Below, piece by piece: positions 8,073 to 17,594 of a stretch of 34,371 nucleotides of DNA. The notes beneath the pieces are model-generated. The model was not told the DNA's origin. It saw only the letters and a list, made by a program, of their open reading frames with translations, and made no database searches. Numbering within the stretch: the stretch's first letter is position 1; the number at the start of each line of letters is the position of its first letter. The DNA comes from Candidatus Cloacimonadota bacterium. Lineage in GTDB: Bacteria > Cloacimonadota > Cloacimonadia > Cloacimonadales > Cloacimonadaceae. The DNA lies in assembly GCA_012522935.1 (NCBI GenBank), contig JAAYJN010000078.1, positions 1 through 34,371 of the forward strand, in the 5' to 3' direction. The translations under genes and the position numbers were made by a program.

Positions 8073-8214
8073 ACTCCTCATCATATACAAGGGTAAGATA
8101 CATGCCATTTGGGGTGTTGGATGATGCCCTTGCGCTATTATATTGACAAAATAGGCATGAAAATTGTATGTGTCCTATGATAAAACTATGTGAAACTGAT
8201 TGGAGTAAAGCAAG

Positions 8215-10236
8215 ATGACAAGATCCCTGCCCCGTATTGGGCTACTGATAACAATAATAATCTTGGCTACATGTGTAAATGTGACAGCACATCAGGTGTT
8301 GCCAAGTGATACAATCAACTATCAAGCCAGCCTCCGTGCTACCGATCCTCCCGTGGGACCGGTGCGCCCGGTGGCAGAGTTTGAGCCCACATCCCATGTG
8401 ATGGTGCGCTATCCCCTGGGGATTCCGGTGGCGCTGGTGGCGCATCTTTCCAATACCGCGGAAGTAATCTGTCTGGTATCTTCCACTTCCCAGCAGAATT
8501 CTGCCACCACTTCCTTTACCAATGGCGGCGTGAATATGGATAAGGTCACCTTCATGAGGGTGAGCACAGATAGCTATTGGACGCGAGATTATGCGCCCTG
8601 GTTCATCATTGATGGCAATAACGAATTTGCCGTGATGGATTTTGTGTACAACCGCCCCCGGCCTTTGGATAACCAGATACCACAGTATTTTGCCAATCAG
8701 GAAGACTATCCCTATTACGCCATGCCCCTGCAGCAAACCGGCGGTAATTATATGACGGATGGCATCAATATCGTAGCCCAAACCACCCTGGTGTATAATG
8801 AAAACAGCTCCCTGGGGCAAACCGGCGTGAATAATATCATGCAGCAATATATGGGAGCAGAGGAGTTTTATGGCATTCCAGATCCGAATAATACCTATAT
8901 AGATCACATAGATTGCTGGGGCAAGTTTTTGGCTCCGGATAAGGTGTTGGTGCGCAGCGTTCCCGCCTCCCACGCCCAATACAACGCCATCGAGCAGGCG
9001 GCGAATTATTTTGCCACGCGCAATTGTGCCTGGGGATATCCCTGGAAGGTGTATCGGGTGAATACTCCACAGAATCAGCCTTATTCCAATTCGCTAATCG
9101 TAAATAAAAAGGTGTTTGTTCCCACCATGAATAGCAGTCACGACGCTGCCGCTTTGGATGTGTATCGTGATGCCTTGCCCGGATATGAGGTGATAGGCGT
9201 GCCCGGAGCATATATGACACCGTGGGAATCCACCGATGCCCTGCATTGCCGCACGCATGAAATCCCTGATAGAGAGATGCTGTATATCAGCCATCAACCG
9301 CTGTGGGGAGAGCAGGGATTGGATGAGGTTTTTTCCATAAATGCCCAGATCAAGGCGTATAGCGGGCAGCCTCTGTATGGCGATTCCCTGAAGGTGGTGT
9401 ATAAAGTGAACCGGGGAGAATGGCAGGCTGAGCTCTTGCAGGAGCTGGGCAATGGTGATTTTACAACGATGTTGGGTGGCTTTGCCCCCGGGGATACCAT
9501 CCGCTACTTTATCCATGCGGCAGATCAATCCGGACGCAGCCTGGATCATCCTTTCACCGGTGCCTGGGATACCCACATGTTTTATATCGCACCGGATCAG
9601 AGACCTCCCACCATCAGCCATGAACCTCCGGTGGATTATATTGCCAGCGATGCTGGTCACGTCACATTTAATGCAATAGTGACGGATGATACGGGTGTGG
9701 GTGTAGTGTATTTTAGCTATTATACAGAAAGCCAGCCAGTGTTTGAAATACCTATGGAGGATATGGGCGAAGGGCTTTATCGCTTCGATTATTATCCGGA
9801 GTTTGAAGCTGATGACAGCTTTCTATATTATCAAATCATAGCTTATGATATAGCCAATCCTCCCAATTATACATTCTATCCAGATATGTATTCGTGGCAA
9901 AGCATCCCCTTAAAGACAGTTAATAACGATGACAATACCATTCCTGCGCTTTCACTGGATATCCTCAGCATACACCCCAATCCGTTTCAATCTGGAAAGC
10001 AGGGCGTGAAGATAAGCTATCAAGCGCAGCCCAAAGGAAGAATAACGTGGAGTATTTTCAACATTCGGGGACAGCTGGTGGCGAGTGGTGAAAAGATGGC
10101 TGACAGGGATGGATTCGGACAGCTTAGCTGGGACGGTAATGCCAATAATGGCAAGGCGTTGCCTCGTGGCATCTACCTTCTGCATGTGGAACAAAACGGC
10201 AGTGTTAAAACACGCAAAATGAGCTTGCTGGACTGA
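8215..10236 (+). CDS. Secreted agmatine/peptidylarginine deiminase-family protein with sorting tail
   Basis: The 673-residue product starts with a signal peptide (~1-26, hydrophobic IGLLITIIILATC). The domain at ~40-370 is of the PAD_porph/agmatine deiminase family: WTRDYAPWF with D125, TGGNYMTDG, HIDCWGKF with H231, and the nucleophile region ALHCRTHE with C345. The middle (~375-590) looks like Ig/fibronectin-type beta domains. The C-terminus is a FlgD-like tail (HPNPF, FNIRGQLV, LSWDGN, PRGIYLL). Family members hydrolyse guanidino groups, either of agmatine (to N-carbamoylputrescine and ammonia) or of protein arginine (to citrulline, as in Porphyromonas PPAD). The export signals favour an extracellular substrate; which one cannot be decided. 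GGAG lies 9 nt before the ATG. A terminator follows, so it is probably transcribed on its own. Confidence 0.88.
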   Translation: MTRSLPRIGLLITIIILATCVNVTAHQVLPSDTINYQASLRATDPPVGPVRPVAEFEPTSHVMVRYPLGIPVALVAHLSNTAEVICLVSSTSQQNSATTSFTNGGVNMDKVTFMRVSTDSYWTRDYAPWFIIDGNNEFAVMDFVYNRPRPLDNQIPQYFANQEDYPYYAMPLQQTGGNYMTDGINIVAQTTLVYNENSSLGQTGVNNIMQQYMGAEEFYGIPDPNNTYIDHIDCWGKFLAPDKVLVRSVPASHAQYNAIEQAANYFATRNCAWGYPWKVYRVNTPQNQPYSNSLIVNKKVFVPTMNSSHDAAALDVYRDALPGYEVIGVPGAYMTPWESTDALHCRTHEIPDREMLYISHQPLWGEQGLDEVFSINAQIKAYSGQPLYGDSLKVVYKVNRGEWQAELLQELGNGDFTTMLGGFAPGDTIRYFIHAADQSGRSLDHPFTGAWDTHMFYIAPDQRPPTISHEPPVDYIASDAGHVTFNAIVTDDTGVGVVYFSYYTESQPVFEIPMEDMGEGLYRFDYYPEFEADDSFLYYQIIAYDIANPPNYTFYPDMYSWQSIPLKTVNNDDNTIPALSLDILSIHPNPFQSGKQGVKISYQAQPKGRITWSIFNIRGQLVASGEKMADRDGFGQLSWDGNANNGKALPRGIYLLHVEQNGSVKTRKMSLLD

Positions 10237-10355
10237 TGGTGTTGAATAGAATCAACAATCTTGTTGTAATTAATACCTTTTTTGGGCTTGACAGATTATG
10301 CCACCAAAATAACATAACCGTAAGCCTACAGACCCTACATAGAATGCCCTCCGAT

Positions 10356-10394
10356 CAGTGGGGACACCACCCGGTGCTCCCCACTGTTTTTTTT
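10356..10394 (+). terminator. Rho-independent terminator after the deiminase gene
   Basis: A long stem CAGTGGGGA (10356-10364) / TCCCCACTG (10378-10386) is extended inward by CACC/GGTG with one bulged C, and is followed by eight T (10387-10394). It separates the deiminase from the M14 peptidase operon. Confidence 0.93.
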
Positions 10395-10422
10395 GAGCTT
10401 ATAAAAATAAGGACTTAGATTA

Positions 10423-12927
10423 ATGCGTAGATTTGTATTGCTATCTTGTATCATCACCTTAGCTCTTTTTTCAATCCCTCTTCTTGGCATGGAAAAGATG
10501 GTGGTGCGCCTGGATAATGCCACATCAGACATGGCGTATTATTATGACGCCAATGGTTATGACGTGGCTTCAGTAAGACCCGGAGAGTATCTGGACCTGG
10601 TGGTGGATAACGCCACTTTTGCCCAGCTTAAACAAGAAAACCCTGCATGGTATGTGACGCAGACTCAAAGCCAATTGCTGGCAAACCTCGCTCCTCAACG
10701 TGACATACCCGGTTATCGCGATTACAATCAGGTGGTGTCTGATTTGCACCAGCTGCAGGCGCAATATCCCAATCTGGTGCAGGTGCACAACATTGGGGAT
10801 AGCTGGGGCAAGATATATAGGGAGGATTACCCTTTTTATAACAGTTTTGACCACAGTATCTGGACGGTTAAGGTGAGTGCAGATGTGACCCAGAGCCTGG
10901 ATAAATATGCCTTTTATTTTGTGGGCGAGCATCATGCCCGAGAGCCAATATCCACAGAAATGTGTTTTGTGATCCTGGAGCATTTGGTGGAAAATTATGG
11001 CATCCATCCGGATGTGACCACCATCTTGGATGAGAGCGAGGTGTGGATAGTGCCGCTCCTCAATCCCAATGGTCACAAAATCGTGCTGGATCAGCAGGAT
11101 ATATGGTGGCGCAAGAATATGCGGGACAACAATGGTAATCATAGCTTTGACACTGACTATGCTTCTGGCATGGGTGCTGATGGAGTGGATTTGAATCGCA
11201 ACTATGGGTATCGCTGGGGATATTCCAACACTACAGATTTACAGTATTGGCCATCTTATCACGGTCCAGGTCCCTTTAGTGAACCAGAGACGCAAGCCCT
11301 TGCCAATCTGCTTTCTTCACGTCGGTTTTTGGCAGGAATTAGCTATCATACGCATGGACAGTATGTGTTATACCCCTTTGGCTATCTAATGGATCTGGTG
11401 GCTCCCGATAGCTATGAATTGCGCACGCTGGCACAAGAGATTGCCGGGCAGATCCTCAAACATAATTCCACAAACCAGTACTACGACGCGATGCCCTCCT
11501 GGCAGCTGTATCCTGTGAGCGGTAGTTCTGATGATTGGATATATGGCGTGACCGGTGCCTTTGCCTTTACGGTGGAGATGGCAACGACATTTATTCCTCA
11601 CCTTTACGATATACCTCAGATAACCGCACAAAACCTCAATGGTGCCATGATGTTGCTGAAAAGAGGGCAAAAGAAAATGCTGACGGGGCATGTGACGGAT
11701 GCCGTTACGGGTCAGCCCTTGCCAGCCCGGATTTGGGTGCAAGACTACGACGATCTTCCCCAAGGCTATCCGGCTCTTTATGCCAATGCCAGCTTTGGTA
11801 CATATTACAGGTTGCTGCCGGAGGGACAACATCTGGTGCGCTATATATTGCCGGGCTATCAGACCCAAAGCAGGGTGGTGACAATCCTGCCTGATGCCGT
11901 GACTGTGGAAGATATACAGCTGGAACCCACCTACCCCATAGCTTTACAGATCACAATAGTGGATGTCTTGGATCAGCCAGTGGCAGATGCCAGCCTGATA
12001 TTTGAAAGTGACCCCCAGCACGTGTATCTTTCTAATGGCGATGGTTTGATAGTGATACCGGAGTTTTATCCCGGAGAATACAGCGTCACGATTACTAAAC
12101 TGGGATTTTCCACCCTGCGTTATACGCGGCAGATAGACACACCCAATATCTTGTTCAGACTTAATGAATATGCGGACTTGAACGATAGCTTTGAATCCGG
12201 GATGGCTTTGTGGATCACAACCGGAAACTGGGGCACATCCTCCTTACACGCATGGGAAGGAAGCCACTCTTTAACAGACAGCCCCAACGGAAACTATGCC
12301 CCCAATGTTAATAGCTGGTGCAAGCTGGCAGACCCCCTGCTTTTGGATGGTGTGGATAACGTGGATTTGCAGTTTTATATCCGGCATGATCTGGCGCAGG
12401 ATATAGATCATTGCCACCTGCAGTATAGCTTTGATGATCAGAATTGGATTATCCTGGATACATTTATGGAGTTTTCTGATTGGAGCTTGAAGAGCTATAG
12501 TCTGAATAAATTCATCGGCTCCATCCTTTATCTGAGATTCCTTTTCTACAGTGATGGCAACCTCAATGGAGACGGTGTGTATATAGATGACTTCCGTGTT
12601 TACACTGGTTTTGCCTCAACTCCGGCGGATACTCCTGTGGCAAATCCCATTTCCCTGAATGTGTATCCCAATCCCTTTGCACAGCAGGCAAATATCAATC
12701 TGACAGGCATCAAACAAGAGACGGCTCAGCTGCGCCTTGCCATCCACAACCTGCGCGGTCAGCTTGTATGGGAAAAGGAATTGAACAGAGAAGATATCAG
12801 CGGGCAGCCCGTACCCTGGGATGGCAGAGACCAACACGGCAATAATGTGGCATCCGGTATTTATCTGGTTAAACTGTATGACGGCAGGCGGGTGCTTGCC
12901 ACAAACAAGATCTTAAGAATGAAGTAA
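10423..12927 (+). CDS. Secreted M14 zinc carboxypeptidase with regulatory-like domain and sorting tail
   Basis: The 834-residue product has a signal peptide (~1-23, LLSCIITLALFSIPLLG), a short propeptide-like part (~24-110) and an M14 catalytic domain (~110-410). Zinc ligands are H171 and E174 in HHARE and probably H309 in SYHTHGQ; DLNRNYGYRW is the substrate-binding Asn-Arg region; the catalytic Glu is E385 in FTVEM. A carboxypeptidase regulatory-like domain follows (~418-505, LTGHVTDAVTGQPLP), then a second such domain, a MAM/jelly-roll-like domain (~585-730, FESGMALWITTGNWG) and a FlgD-type tail (YPNPF, HNLRGQLVWE, PWDGRD, ASGIYLV). It should trim C-terminal residues from peptides outside the cell. 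Specificity cannot be read off. Only 10 nt separate its stop from potA, so the peptidase and transporter are probably cotranscribed. Confidence 0.93.
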   Translation: MRRFVLLSCIITLALFSIPLLGMEKMVVRLDNATSDMAYYYDANGYDVASVRPGEYLDLVVDNATFAQLKQENPAWYVTQTQSQLLANLAPQRDIPGYRDYNQVVSDLHQLQAQYPNLVQVHNIGDSWGKIYREDYPFYNSFDHSIWTVKVSADVTQSLDKYAFYFVGEHHAREPISTEMCFVILEHLVENYGIHPDVTTILDESEVWIVPLLNPNGHKIVLDQQDIWWRKNMRDNNGNHSFDTDYASGMGADGVDLNRNYGYRWGYSNTTDLQYWPSYHGPGPFSEPETQALANLLSSRRFLAGISYHTHGQYVLYPFGYLMDLVAPDSYELRTLAQEIAGQILKHNSTNQYYDAMPSWQLYPVSGSSDDWIYGVTGAFAFTVEMATTFIPHLYDIPQITAQNLNGAMMLLKRGQKKMLTGHVTDAVTGQPLPARIWVQDYDDLPQGYPALYANASFGTYYRLLPEGQHLVRYILPGYQTQSRVVTILPDAVTVEDIQLEPTYPIALQITIVDVLDQPVADASLIFESDPQHVYLSNGDGLIVIPEFYPGEYSVTITKLGFSTLRYTRQIDTPNILFRLNEYADLNDSFESGMALWITTGNWGTSSLHAWEGSHSLTDSPNGNYAPNVNSWCKLADPLLLDGVDNVDLQFYIRHDLAQDIDHCHLQYSFDDQNWIILDTFMEFSDWSLKSYSLNKFIGSILYLRFLFYSDGNLNGDGVYIDDFRVYTGFASTPADTPVANPISLNVYPNPFAQQANINLTGIKQETAQLRLAIHNLRGQLVWEKELNREDISGQPVPWDGRDQHGNNVASGIYLVKLYDGRRVLATNKILRMK

Positions 12928-12937
12928 GGAGCTGAGA

Positions 12938-14131
12938 TTGGAAGAGATCAGAATACAAAATATCAGCAAAGATTTTGATGGCTTTCTGGCTGTGGATGGA
13001 GTGGATCTCACCATCCGTTCCGGCGAGCTCTTTTCCTTTTTGGGACCCAGCGGTTGTGGCAAAACCACCCTGCTGAGGATGATAGCAGGTTTTGAAACCC
13101 CTCAGAGAGGCAATATCTTTATCGGGGATGAAGATATCACCGATCTGCCTCCGTATAAACGCCCAGTGAATACCATCTTCCAAAACTATTCGCTGTTCCC
13201 TCATATGACCGTGTGGGACAACGTGGCTTTTGGGCTCAAAATCCGCAAGGTGCCTTTGCCGGAGATTCAGAGCCGCGTGAGCGAAATGCTGCAATTGGTG
13301 AAGATGGAGGATCAATCTGCCAAGTATCCGGCGCAAATGAGCGGAGGGCAAAAGCAGCGGGTGGCAATTGCCAGGGCACTGATCAACAAACCCAAGGTGC
13401 TGCTTTTGGATGAACCCTTGGCAGCGCTGGATCTGAAACTGCGCCAGCACATGCTGATTGAATTGATGAACATCCACGATGCCGTGGGCATCACCTTTAT
13501 CTATGTGACCCACGATCAGGGCGAGGCGATGAGTATCAGCGACCGCGTGGCGGTGATGGATAAGGGCAAGGTGGTGCAGGCAGGTCCGCCCGATGATATC
13601 TATGAGCGCCCAGCCAGCATCTTCTCGGCATACTTTATCGGGGAAACCAACCTCATCACCGGGCAGGTAATTGGCATTGAGGATGAATATATCCAACTGC
13701 GCTGTAATATGGGTGATGGCGAGTTTTTTGAGATTGATTCCACCTTCCATTTCCGTCCGGAAGTGGGGCAACAGCTCACGGTATCCCTGCGTCCTGAAAA
13801 GATAGCCATCTCCCGCAATAAACCCCGTATTCAAGACGATATCAACGTGTTGAAAGGGTCCATCGAAGATATCCTTTATTTGGGCAGCCATACACAATAT
13901 ATCGTCACGGTGGGCAAGCTAAAATTCCGCGTATTCAGCCAACACAAACGGGTATATTTTGATGACACGGCTTTGGACTGGGATGAAGAGGTGTGGCTGT
14001 TTTGGCATGATACAGATAGCTGGCTGATAGACGAAATGCCTGATGAAGCAGCATACGCATCCGAGAGCATGGTACACCCGCCTCGCTTTGGCAAGCGCGA
14101 GCAAAGCCGCAATATCGCTGAGGAACAGTAG
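12938..14131 (+). CDS. potA: Spermidine/putrescine-type ABC transporter ATP-binding protein
   Basis: The start is TTG, supported by AAGGAG exactly 6 nt upstream and by the N-terminus IQNISKDFDGF aligning with the family. The 397-residue product has Walker A GPSGCGKTT, Q-loop FQNYSLFPHMTV, ABC signature MSGGQKQRVAIARA, Walker B VLLLDEPLAALD, an H-loop (YVTHDQGEAM) and a C-terminal TOBE-type domain (~290-360). PotA drives import of polyamines in complex with PotB and PotC. It is the second gene of the M14 peptidase-potABC unit, 10 nt after the peptidase. No periplasmic binding protein gene (potD) follows. Polyamine specificity is the usual assignment of this subfamily; related MOI-family importers for other small cations or sugars cannot be excluded. 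Confidence 0.93.
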   Translation: MEEIRIQNISKDFDGFLAVDGVDLTIRSGELFSFLGPSGCGKTTLLRMIAGFETPQRGNIFIGDEDITDLPPYKRPVNTIFQNYSLFPHMTVWDNVAFGLKIRKVPLPEIQSRVSEMLQLVKMEDQSAKYPAQMSGGQKQRVAIARALINKPKVLLLDEPLAALDLKLRQHMLIELMNIHDAVGITFIYVTHDQGEAMSISDRVAVMDKGKVVQAGPPDDIYERPASIFSAYFIGETNLITGQVIGIEDEYIQLRCNMGDGEFFEIDSTFHFRPEVGQQLTVSLRPEKIAISRNKPRIQDDINVLKGSIEDILYLGSHTQYIVTVGKLKFRVFSQHKRVYFDDTALDWDEEVWLFWHDTDSWLIDEMPDEAAYASESMVHPPRFGKREQSRNIAEEQ

Positions 14132-14133
14132 TC

Positions 14134-15021
14134 ATGAGAGATAAACGCGAAATCAAGCCTGTAAACAGCTTCAATCAGAAGATAGATTATATCTTGGCAG
14201 CGCCGGCTCTTTTGTGGCTCACCATCTTCTTTTTGGTGCCCTATTTCATAGTCTTGATTTATGGTTTTCTGACCCCTGATATATTTGATATCAAGTTCGA
14301 ATTTTCCTTGGATGCATATAGGCTGATAGTGGATGGCACTTATTTCAGACCTTTTTATGTTTCGTTTAGGATGGCACTGCTCACCACCGTGCTTTGCATC
14401 CTCTTGGGCTATCCTGTGGCATATTTTATCGCCAGAGCCAAGGAAAAGTTGCGCAATACCCTCCTGGTATTCATCATCATCCCCTTTTGGACCAACCTCA
14501 TCATCCGCATCTTCTCCTGGCGCATCTTCCTGTCTTACAATGGGGTCTTGAACGACTTTCTGATTTCCCTTGGGCTCATCTCGCAGCCGCTGGAGATTAT
14601 GCGCACGGATTGGGCAGTGATCCTGGTGATGGTATATGTGTATCTGCCATATATGATCCTGCCGCTGTATAGCGTGTTGGAAAAGCTGGATTTCACCCTG
14701 TTGCATGCGGCAATGGATCTGGGAGCCAACGAGGTGAAAGCCTTTTTTAAGATCACCCTGCCGCTCAGCATGGGAGGCATCTTTGCGGGAGTGCTGTTGG
14801 TATTTATCCCGGCTTTGGGGGCTTATCTGATCCCGCAATTGGTGGGAGACCAGCGTTCGCTGTATGTGGGGCAGGTGATTACCTACAAAATCAAGAATAT
14901 CCCCCGCAATTGGCCCATGGCATCTGCGCTTAGCTTTACCCTCCTGATCTTGGTGGCTGTCTGCCTTTTGGCAGGGTATTATCTGTATCAAAACAGGCAG
15001 AAGACAAAGAGGTTTGGATGA
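14134..15021 (+). CDS. potB: Polyamine-type ABC transporter permease, PotB subunit
   Basis: The 295-residue protein has about six hydrophobic spans, beginning with ALLWLTIFFLVPYFIVLIYG near residue 25. It carries the EAA-type cytoplasmic loop (AAMDLGANEVKAFFKITLPLS, ~190-210) through which it contacts the PotA ATPase. This is the standard PotB/PotH layout and length. It begins 2 nt after the potA stop and its stop overlaps the potC start by 4 nt, so translation is probably coupled. It acts in the inner membrane. Confidence 0.94.
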   Translation: MRDKREIKPVNSFNQKIDYILAAPALLWLTIFFLVPYFIVLIYGFLTPDIFDIKFEFSLDAYRLIVDGTYFRPFYVSFRMALLTTVLCILLGYPVAYFIARAKEKLRNTLLVFIIIPFWTNLIIRIFSWRIFLSYNGVLNDFLISLGLISQPLEIMRTDWAVILVMVYVYLPYMILPLYSVLEKLDFTLLHAAMDLGANEVKAFFKITLPLSMGGIFAGVLLVFIPALGAYLIPQLVGDQRSLYVGQVITYKIKNIPRNWPMASALSFTLLILVAVCLLAGYYLYQNRQKTKRFG

Positions 15022-15818
15022 AACTGCCACGTCTTTCCAGCTTTTTTAAGGGGATGAATCTCACGGTCTTCACCTTTGTGATGATCTTCTTGTATATCCC
15101 CATCCTGATCCTCATTATCTTTAGTTTCAACGATGCCCGCATCATCACTTCCTGGAAGGGCTTCACCTTCAAATACTATGCCCAATTGTGGGAAAACGCC
15201 GCCATCAAAGAGGCATTTTGGAATACGATGCTAATTGCCATTCTCAGCACTGTGATATCTACGCTTTTAGGATTGATCACGGCTTTGGGCTTGGAGAATA
15301 AACGCTTGAAAGGACGCAGGGGCTTTATGGGCTTGCTCTATGCGCCGCTGGTGATCCCAGATATCCTGATGGGCGTCTCGCTTGCCCTCCTCTTTAACTT
15401 TCTACGTGTAAATACCGGCATGGTAACGGTGTTGATAGCCCATATCACCTTCTGCGTATCCTATGCCGTGATTGTCATCCAATCCCGCTTGGAAGATTTT
15501 GATTATTCCCTCATCGAGGCGGCGATGGATTTGGGCGCCAAACCGCGCACCACCTTCTTCAAGGTGAAGCTGCCCCTCATCATGCCGGGAGTGATTGCCG
15601 CCGCCCTGTTGTCTTTCACCCTCTCCATCGATGATTTTATTATCACCTTTTTCACCTCGGGCAGAGGCTTTGACACCCTGCCCATCTATGTGGAGGGAAC
15701 CATCCGCAGGGGCACCATCACCACCATTAATTCATTATCCACGTTGATGATAGGTTTCACTCTCTTTCTGGTGGTTTTCACCAAACGCATTCGCAAATCT
15801 CTGATATCCTTCTTTTAG
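15018..15818 (+). CDS. potC: Polyamine-type ABC transporter permease, PotC subunit
   Basis: The 266-residue permease is of the PotC/PotI type: a first span at ~16-38 (FTFVMIFLYIPILILIIFSF), an N-terminal FNDARIITSWKGF segment characteristic of PotC, and an EAA loop (AAMDLGAKPRTTFFKVKLPLI, ~170-190). Its ATG overlaps potB (ATGA). It is the last gene of the transporter unit: the usual potD is absent and the next gene (pgsB) starts 122 nt later. The spacer 15819-15940 contains no clear terminator or promoter. Confidence 0.94.
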   Translation: MKLPRLSSFFKGMNLTVFTFVMIFLYIPILILIIFSFNDARIITSWKGFTFKYYAQLWENAAIKEAFWNTMLIAILSTVISTLLGLITALGLENKRLKGRRGFMGLLYAPLVIPDILMGVSLALLFNFLRVNTGMVTVLIAHITFCVSYAVIVIQSRLEDFDYSLIEAAMDLGAKPRTTFFKVKLPLIMPGVIAAALLSFTLSIDDFIITFFTSGRGFDTLPIYVEGTIRRGTITTINSLSTLMIGFTLFLVVFTKRIRKSLISFF

Positions 15819-15940
15819 GATTCGGCAATATGGCTCGATTGTCTTGTACATGGAATGGATATTGCATTGATGTAGGACAAGAATATTTAAGATTGTGGAT
15901 TTGTATCCGCCTAAAGATTTTAATAACACCAGAGGAATAG

Positions 15941-17146
15941 ATGACAATATTGATTTTGGCAACGGTAATCCTAATCCTCAATTGGATTTGGGAATATCGC
16001 CGCCATCTGCGCAAGGTGAAAAGCATCCCCATCCGCATCCATGTCAATGGAACCCGCGGAAAATCCAGTGTTACCCGGCTGATTGCCGCTGGCTTGCGAG
16101 CTGGCGACATCAAGACCATTGCCAAAATCACGGGCACTTTGCCCCGCGTGGTTTTGCCTGATGCCCGGGAAGCTGCCATCATCCGGCTGATGGGTGCAAA
16201 CATCATCGAACAAAAGTATATCTTCCGAGAAGCGCTGGAGCATCAGCCCCAAGCCATCGTCATCGAGTGTATGGCGGTAAATCCTGTATTTCAGTGGATT
16301 ACAGAGCGGAAGTTTGTAAAATCCACCATCTCCGTGATCACCAACTGCCGTCCTGATCACCTTGATCTGATGGGCAGCACAGTGCAGAGCGTTACGATGA
16401 GCCTTTCCAACACCATTCCCAGCCGTGGGGTGTGTTACACTGCGGAGAATGAGCATTTTGTGATTTTGGACAAAGTGGCAAAACGCAGACACACCCGCAT
16501 CCATCAGATTCGCCCTCATGATATCACCCAGGAAGAGCTGGCACAATTTCGCTATATCGAACATGCAGAGAACGTGCAACTGGCTCTTGCCGTGTGTGCT
16601 GAGGCGGGTGTACCGCGTGATGTGGCGCTGAAGGGCATGCAAAGTGCCAATCCCGATCCCGGTGCCCTGCGTAAGTATGAGATCAATGACAGGAATAAGA
16701 AAATACACTTTTATAATGTATTTGCTGCCAATGATCCCAAATCCACCGCCCGCATCATCGATATGGTGACGGGACAGCTGAACAACGTGGAAAAGATTGT
16801 AATCTTGAACAGCCGTTCAGACCGCTTGTTTAGAAGCGAACAATTGGTGGATGCCGTAATGGAATTGGATTATAGTTATCTGCTCCTTACCGGTGAGATC
16901 CCAGAAAAGGTGGAGGCTTATGCCTTGAGCGCAGGTGTTCCTCGCGAAAAGCTAATCCCCATGGGCGAGCCCTTGCCGGAAGCGGTTTATAGAAAGGTAT
17001 GGGAGCTTACAAACCGGGAATCCCATGTATTGGGCATAGGCAATATTGCTGGCAGAATCAAATATGGTGCCCAAATCGTGGCACACTTCCGGCACAGAGT
17101 TCAAGCAGAAAAGAAAGTTCAAAAACAAGGAGTCTCAAGTGGTTGA
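15941..17146 (+). CDS. pgsB: Poly-gamma-glutamate synthase PgsB/CapB
   Basis: The 401-residue protein has an N-terminal membrane anchor (TILILATVILILNWIW), a basic YRRHLRKV stretch and then the Mur-ligase-like ATP site HVNGTRGKSSVTRL (~33-46). Further family signatures are TGTLPRVV, ANIIEQKYI, ECMAVNP, NCRPDHLDLMG, ANPDPGALRKY and AANDPKSTARI near 260. Length and motif order match Bacillus PgsB (393 residues). PgsB/PgsC polymerise glutamate through gamma-carboxyl linkages using ATP at the inner membrane. AGAGGA lies 4 nt before the ATG. The 3' end overlaps pgsC by 8 nt. It heads a run of seven closely spaced plus-strand genes ending with gpsA. Confidence 0.95.
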   Translation: MTILILATVILILNWIWEYRRHLRKVKSIPIRIHVNGTRGKSSVTRLIAAGLRAGDIKTIAKITGTLPRVVLPDAREAAIIRLMGANIIEQKYIFREALEHQPQAIVIECMAVNPVFQWITERKFVKSTISVITNCRPDHLDLMGSTVQSVTMSLSNTIPSRGVCYTAENEHFVILDKVAKRRHTRIHQIRPHDITQEELAQFRYIEHAENVQLALAVCAEAGVPRDVALKGMQSANPDPGALRKYEINDRNKKIHFYNVFAANDPKSTARIIDMVTGQLNNVEKIVILNSRSDRLFRSEQLVDAVMELDYSYLLLTGEIPEKVEAYALSAGVPREKLIPMGEPLPEAVYRKVWELTNRESHVLGIGNIAGRIKYGAQIVAHFRHRVQAEKKVQKQGVSSG

Positions 17147-17594
17147 TGCAGTAGTTCAAGCCGCTGTAGGCATAGGCGTTATCGTTAGCCTCATTTTTAG
17201 CGAGCTACTTGGTGCCTCAGCCGGTGGCATAGTGGTGCCCGGCTATGTGGCGCTATATTTGGATAAACCCATGCAGATATTGGGCACCCTGTTGGTGAGC
17301 CTGCTCACCTGGGGCATCATACGCATTATCGGCAGTTTTACCCTCCTTTTTGGCAAACGCCGGATGGTGTTGAGCATCTTGATTGGTTTCATCTTAGGCT
17401 GGGCGATACGTCTTTTGGTGATCAAAAATGTCACCGTTTACACCCTGCAAATGCAATCCATTGGTTATATCGTGCCTGGCCTGATTGCCAATTGGTTTGA
17501 ACGCCAAGGTTTTTGGAAAACACTTTCCACGATGGGTGTGGCTGCCGTTTTGGTGCGCCTTACCCTGATGGTGGTTTTTGGAGGTGAAGTGTGA
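17139..17594 (+). CDS. pgsC: Poly-gamma-glutamate biosynthesis protein PgsC/CapC
   Basis: A GTG at 17139 is preferred over the ATG at 17046: AAGGAG lies 6 nt upstream, and the resulting 151-residue product matches the ~149-residue family size, whereas the longer frame would overlap pgsB by ~100 nt with a hydrophilic leader. The product is almost entirely hydrophobic, with about four to five membrane spans. It has the family-like segment SAGGIVVPGYVALYLDKP near the N-terminus and another near the end (IGYIVPGLIANWFERQG). PgsC partners with PgsB as the membrane part of the polyglutamate synthase. It overlaps pgsB by 8 nt and pgsW by 4 nt. Confidence 0.92.
   Translation: MVDAVVQAAVGIGVIVSLIFSELLGASAGGIVVPGYVALYLDKPMQILGTLLVSLLTWGIIRIIGSFTLLFGKRRMVLSILIGFILGWAIRLLVIKNVTVYTLQMQSIGYIVPGLIANWFERQGFWKTLSTMGVAAVLVRLTLMVVFGGEV

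Noticed and set aside
8143-8171. TTGACA as a sigma-70-type promoter for the deiminase gene
   Set aside because: No acceptable -10 hexamer at 16-18 nt spacing (best is TGTATG, three of six), and promoter rules of this phylum are not known to me.
10236-10418. 60-codon frame after the deiminase gene
   Set aside because: It runs straight through the strong terminator hairpin and T-run and has no Shine-Dalgarno.
17046-17138. ATG at 17046 as the pgsC start
   Set aside because: It would add 31 hydrophilic residues overlapping pgsB; the GTG at 17139 has a strong Shine-Dalgarno and gives family length.
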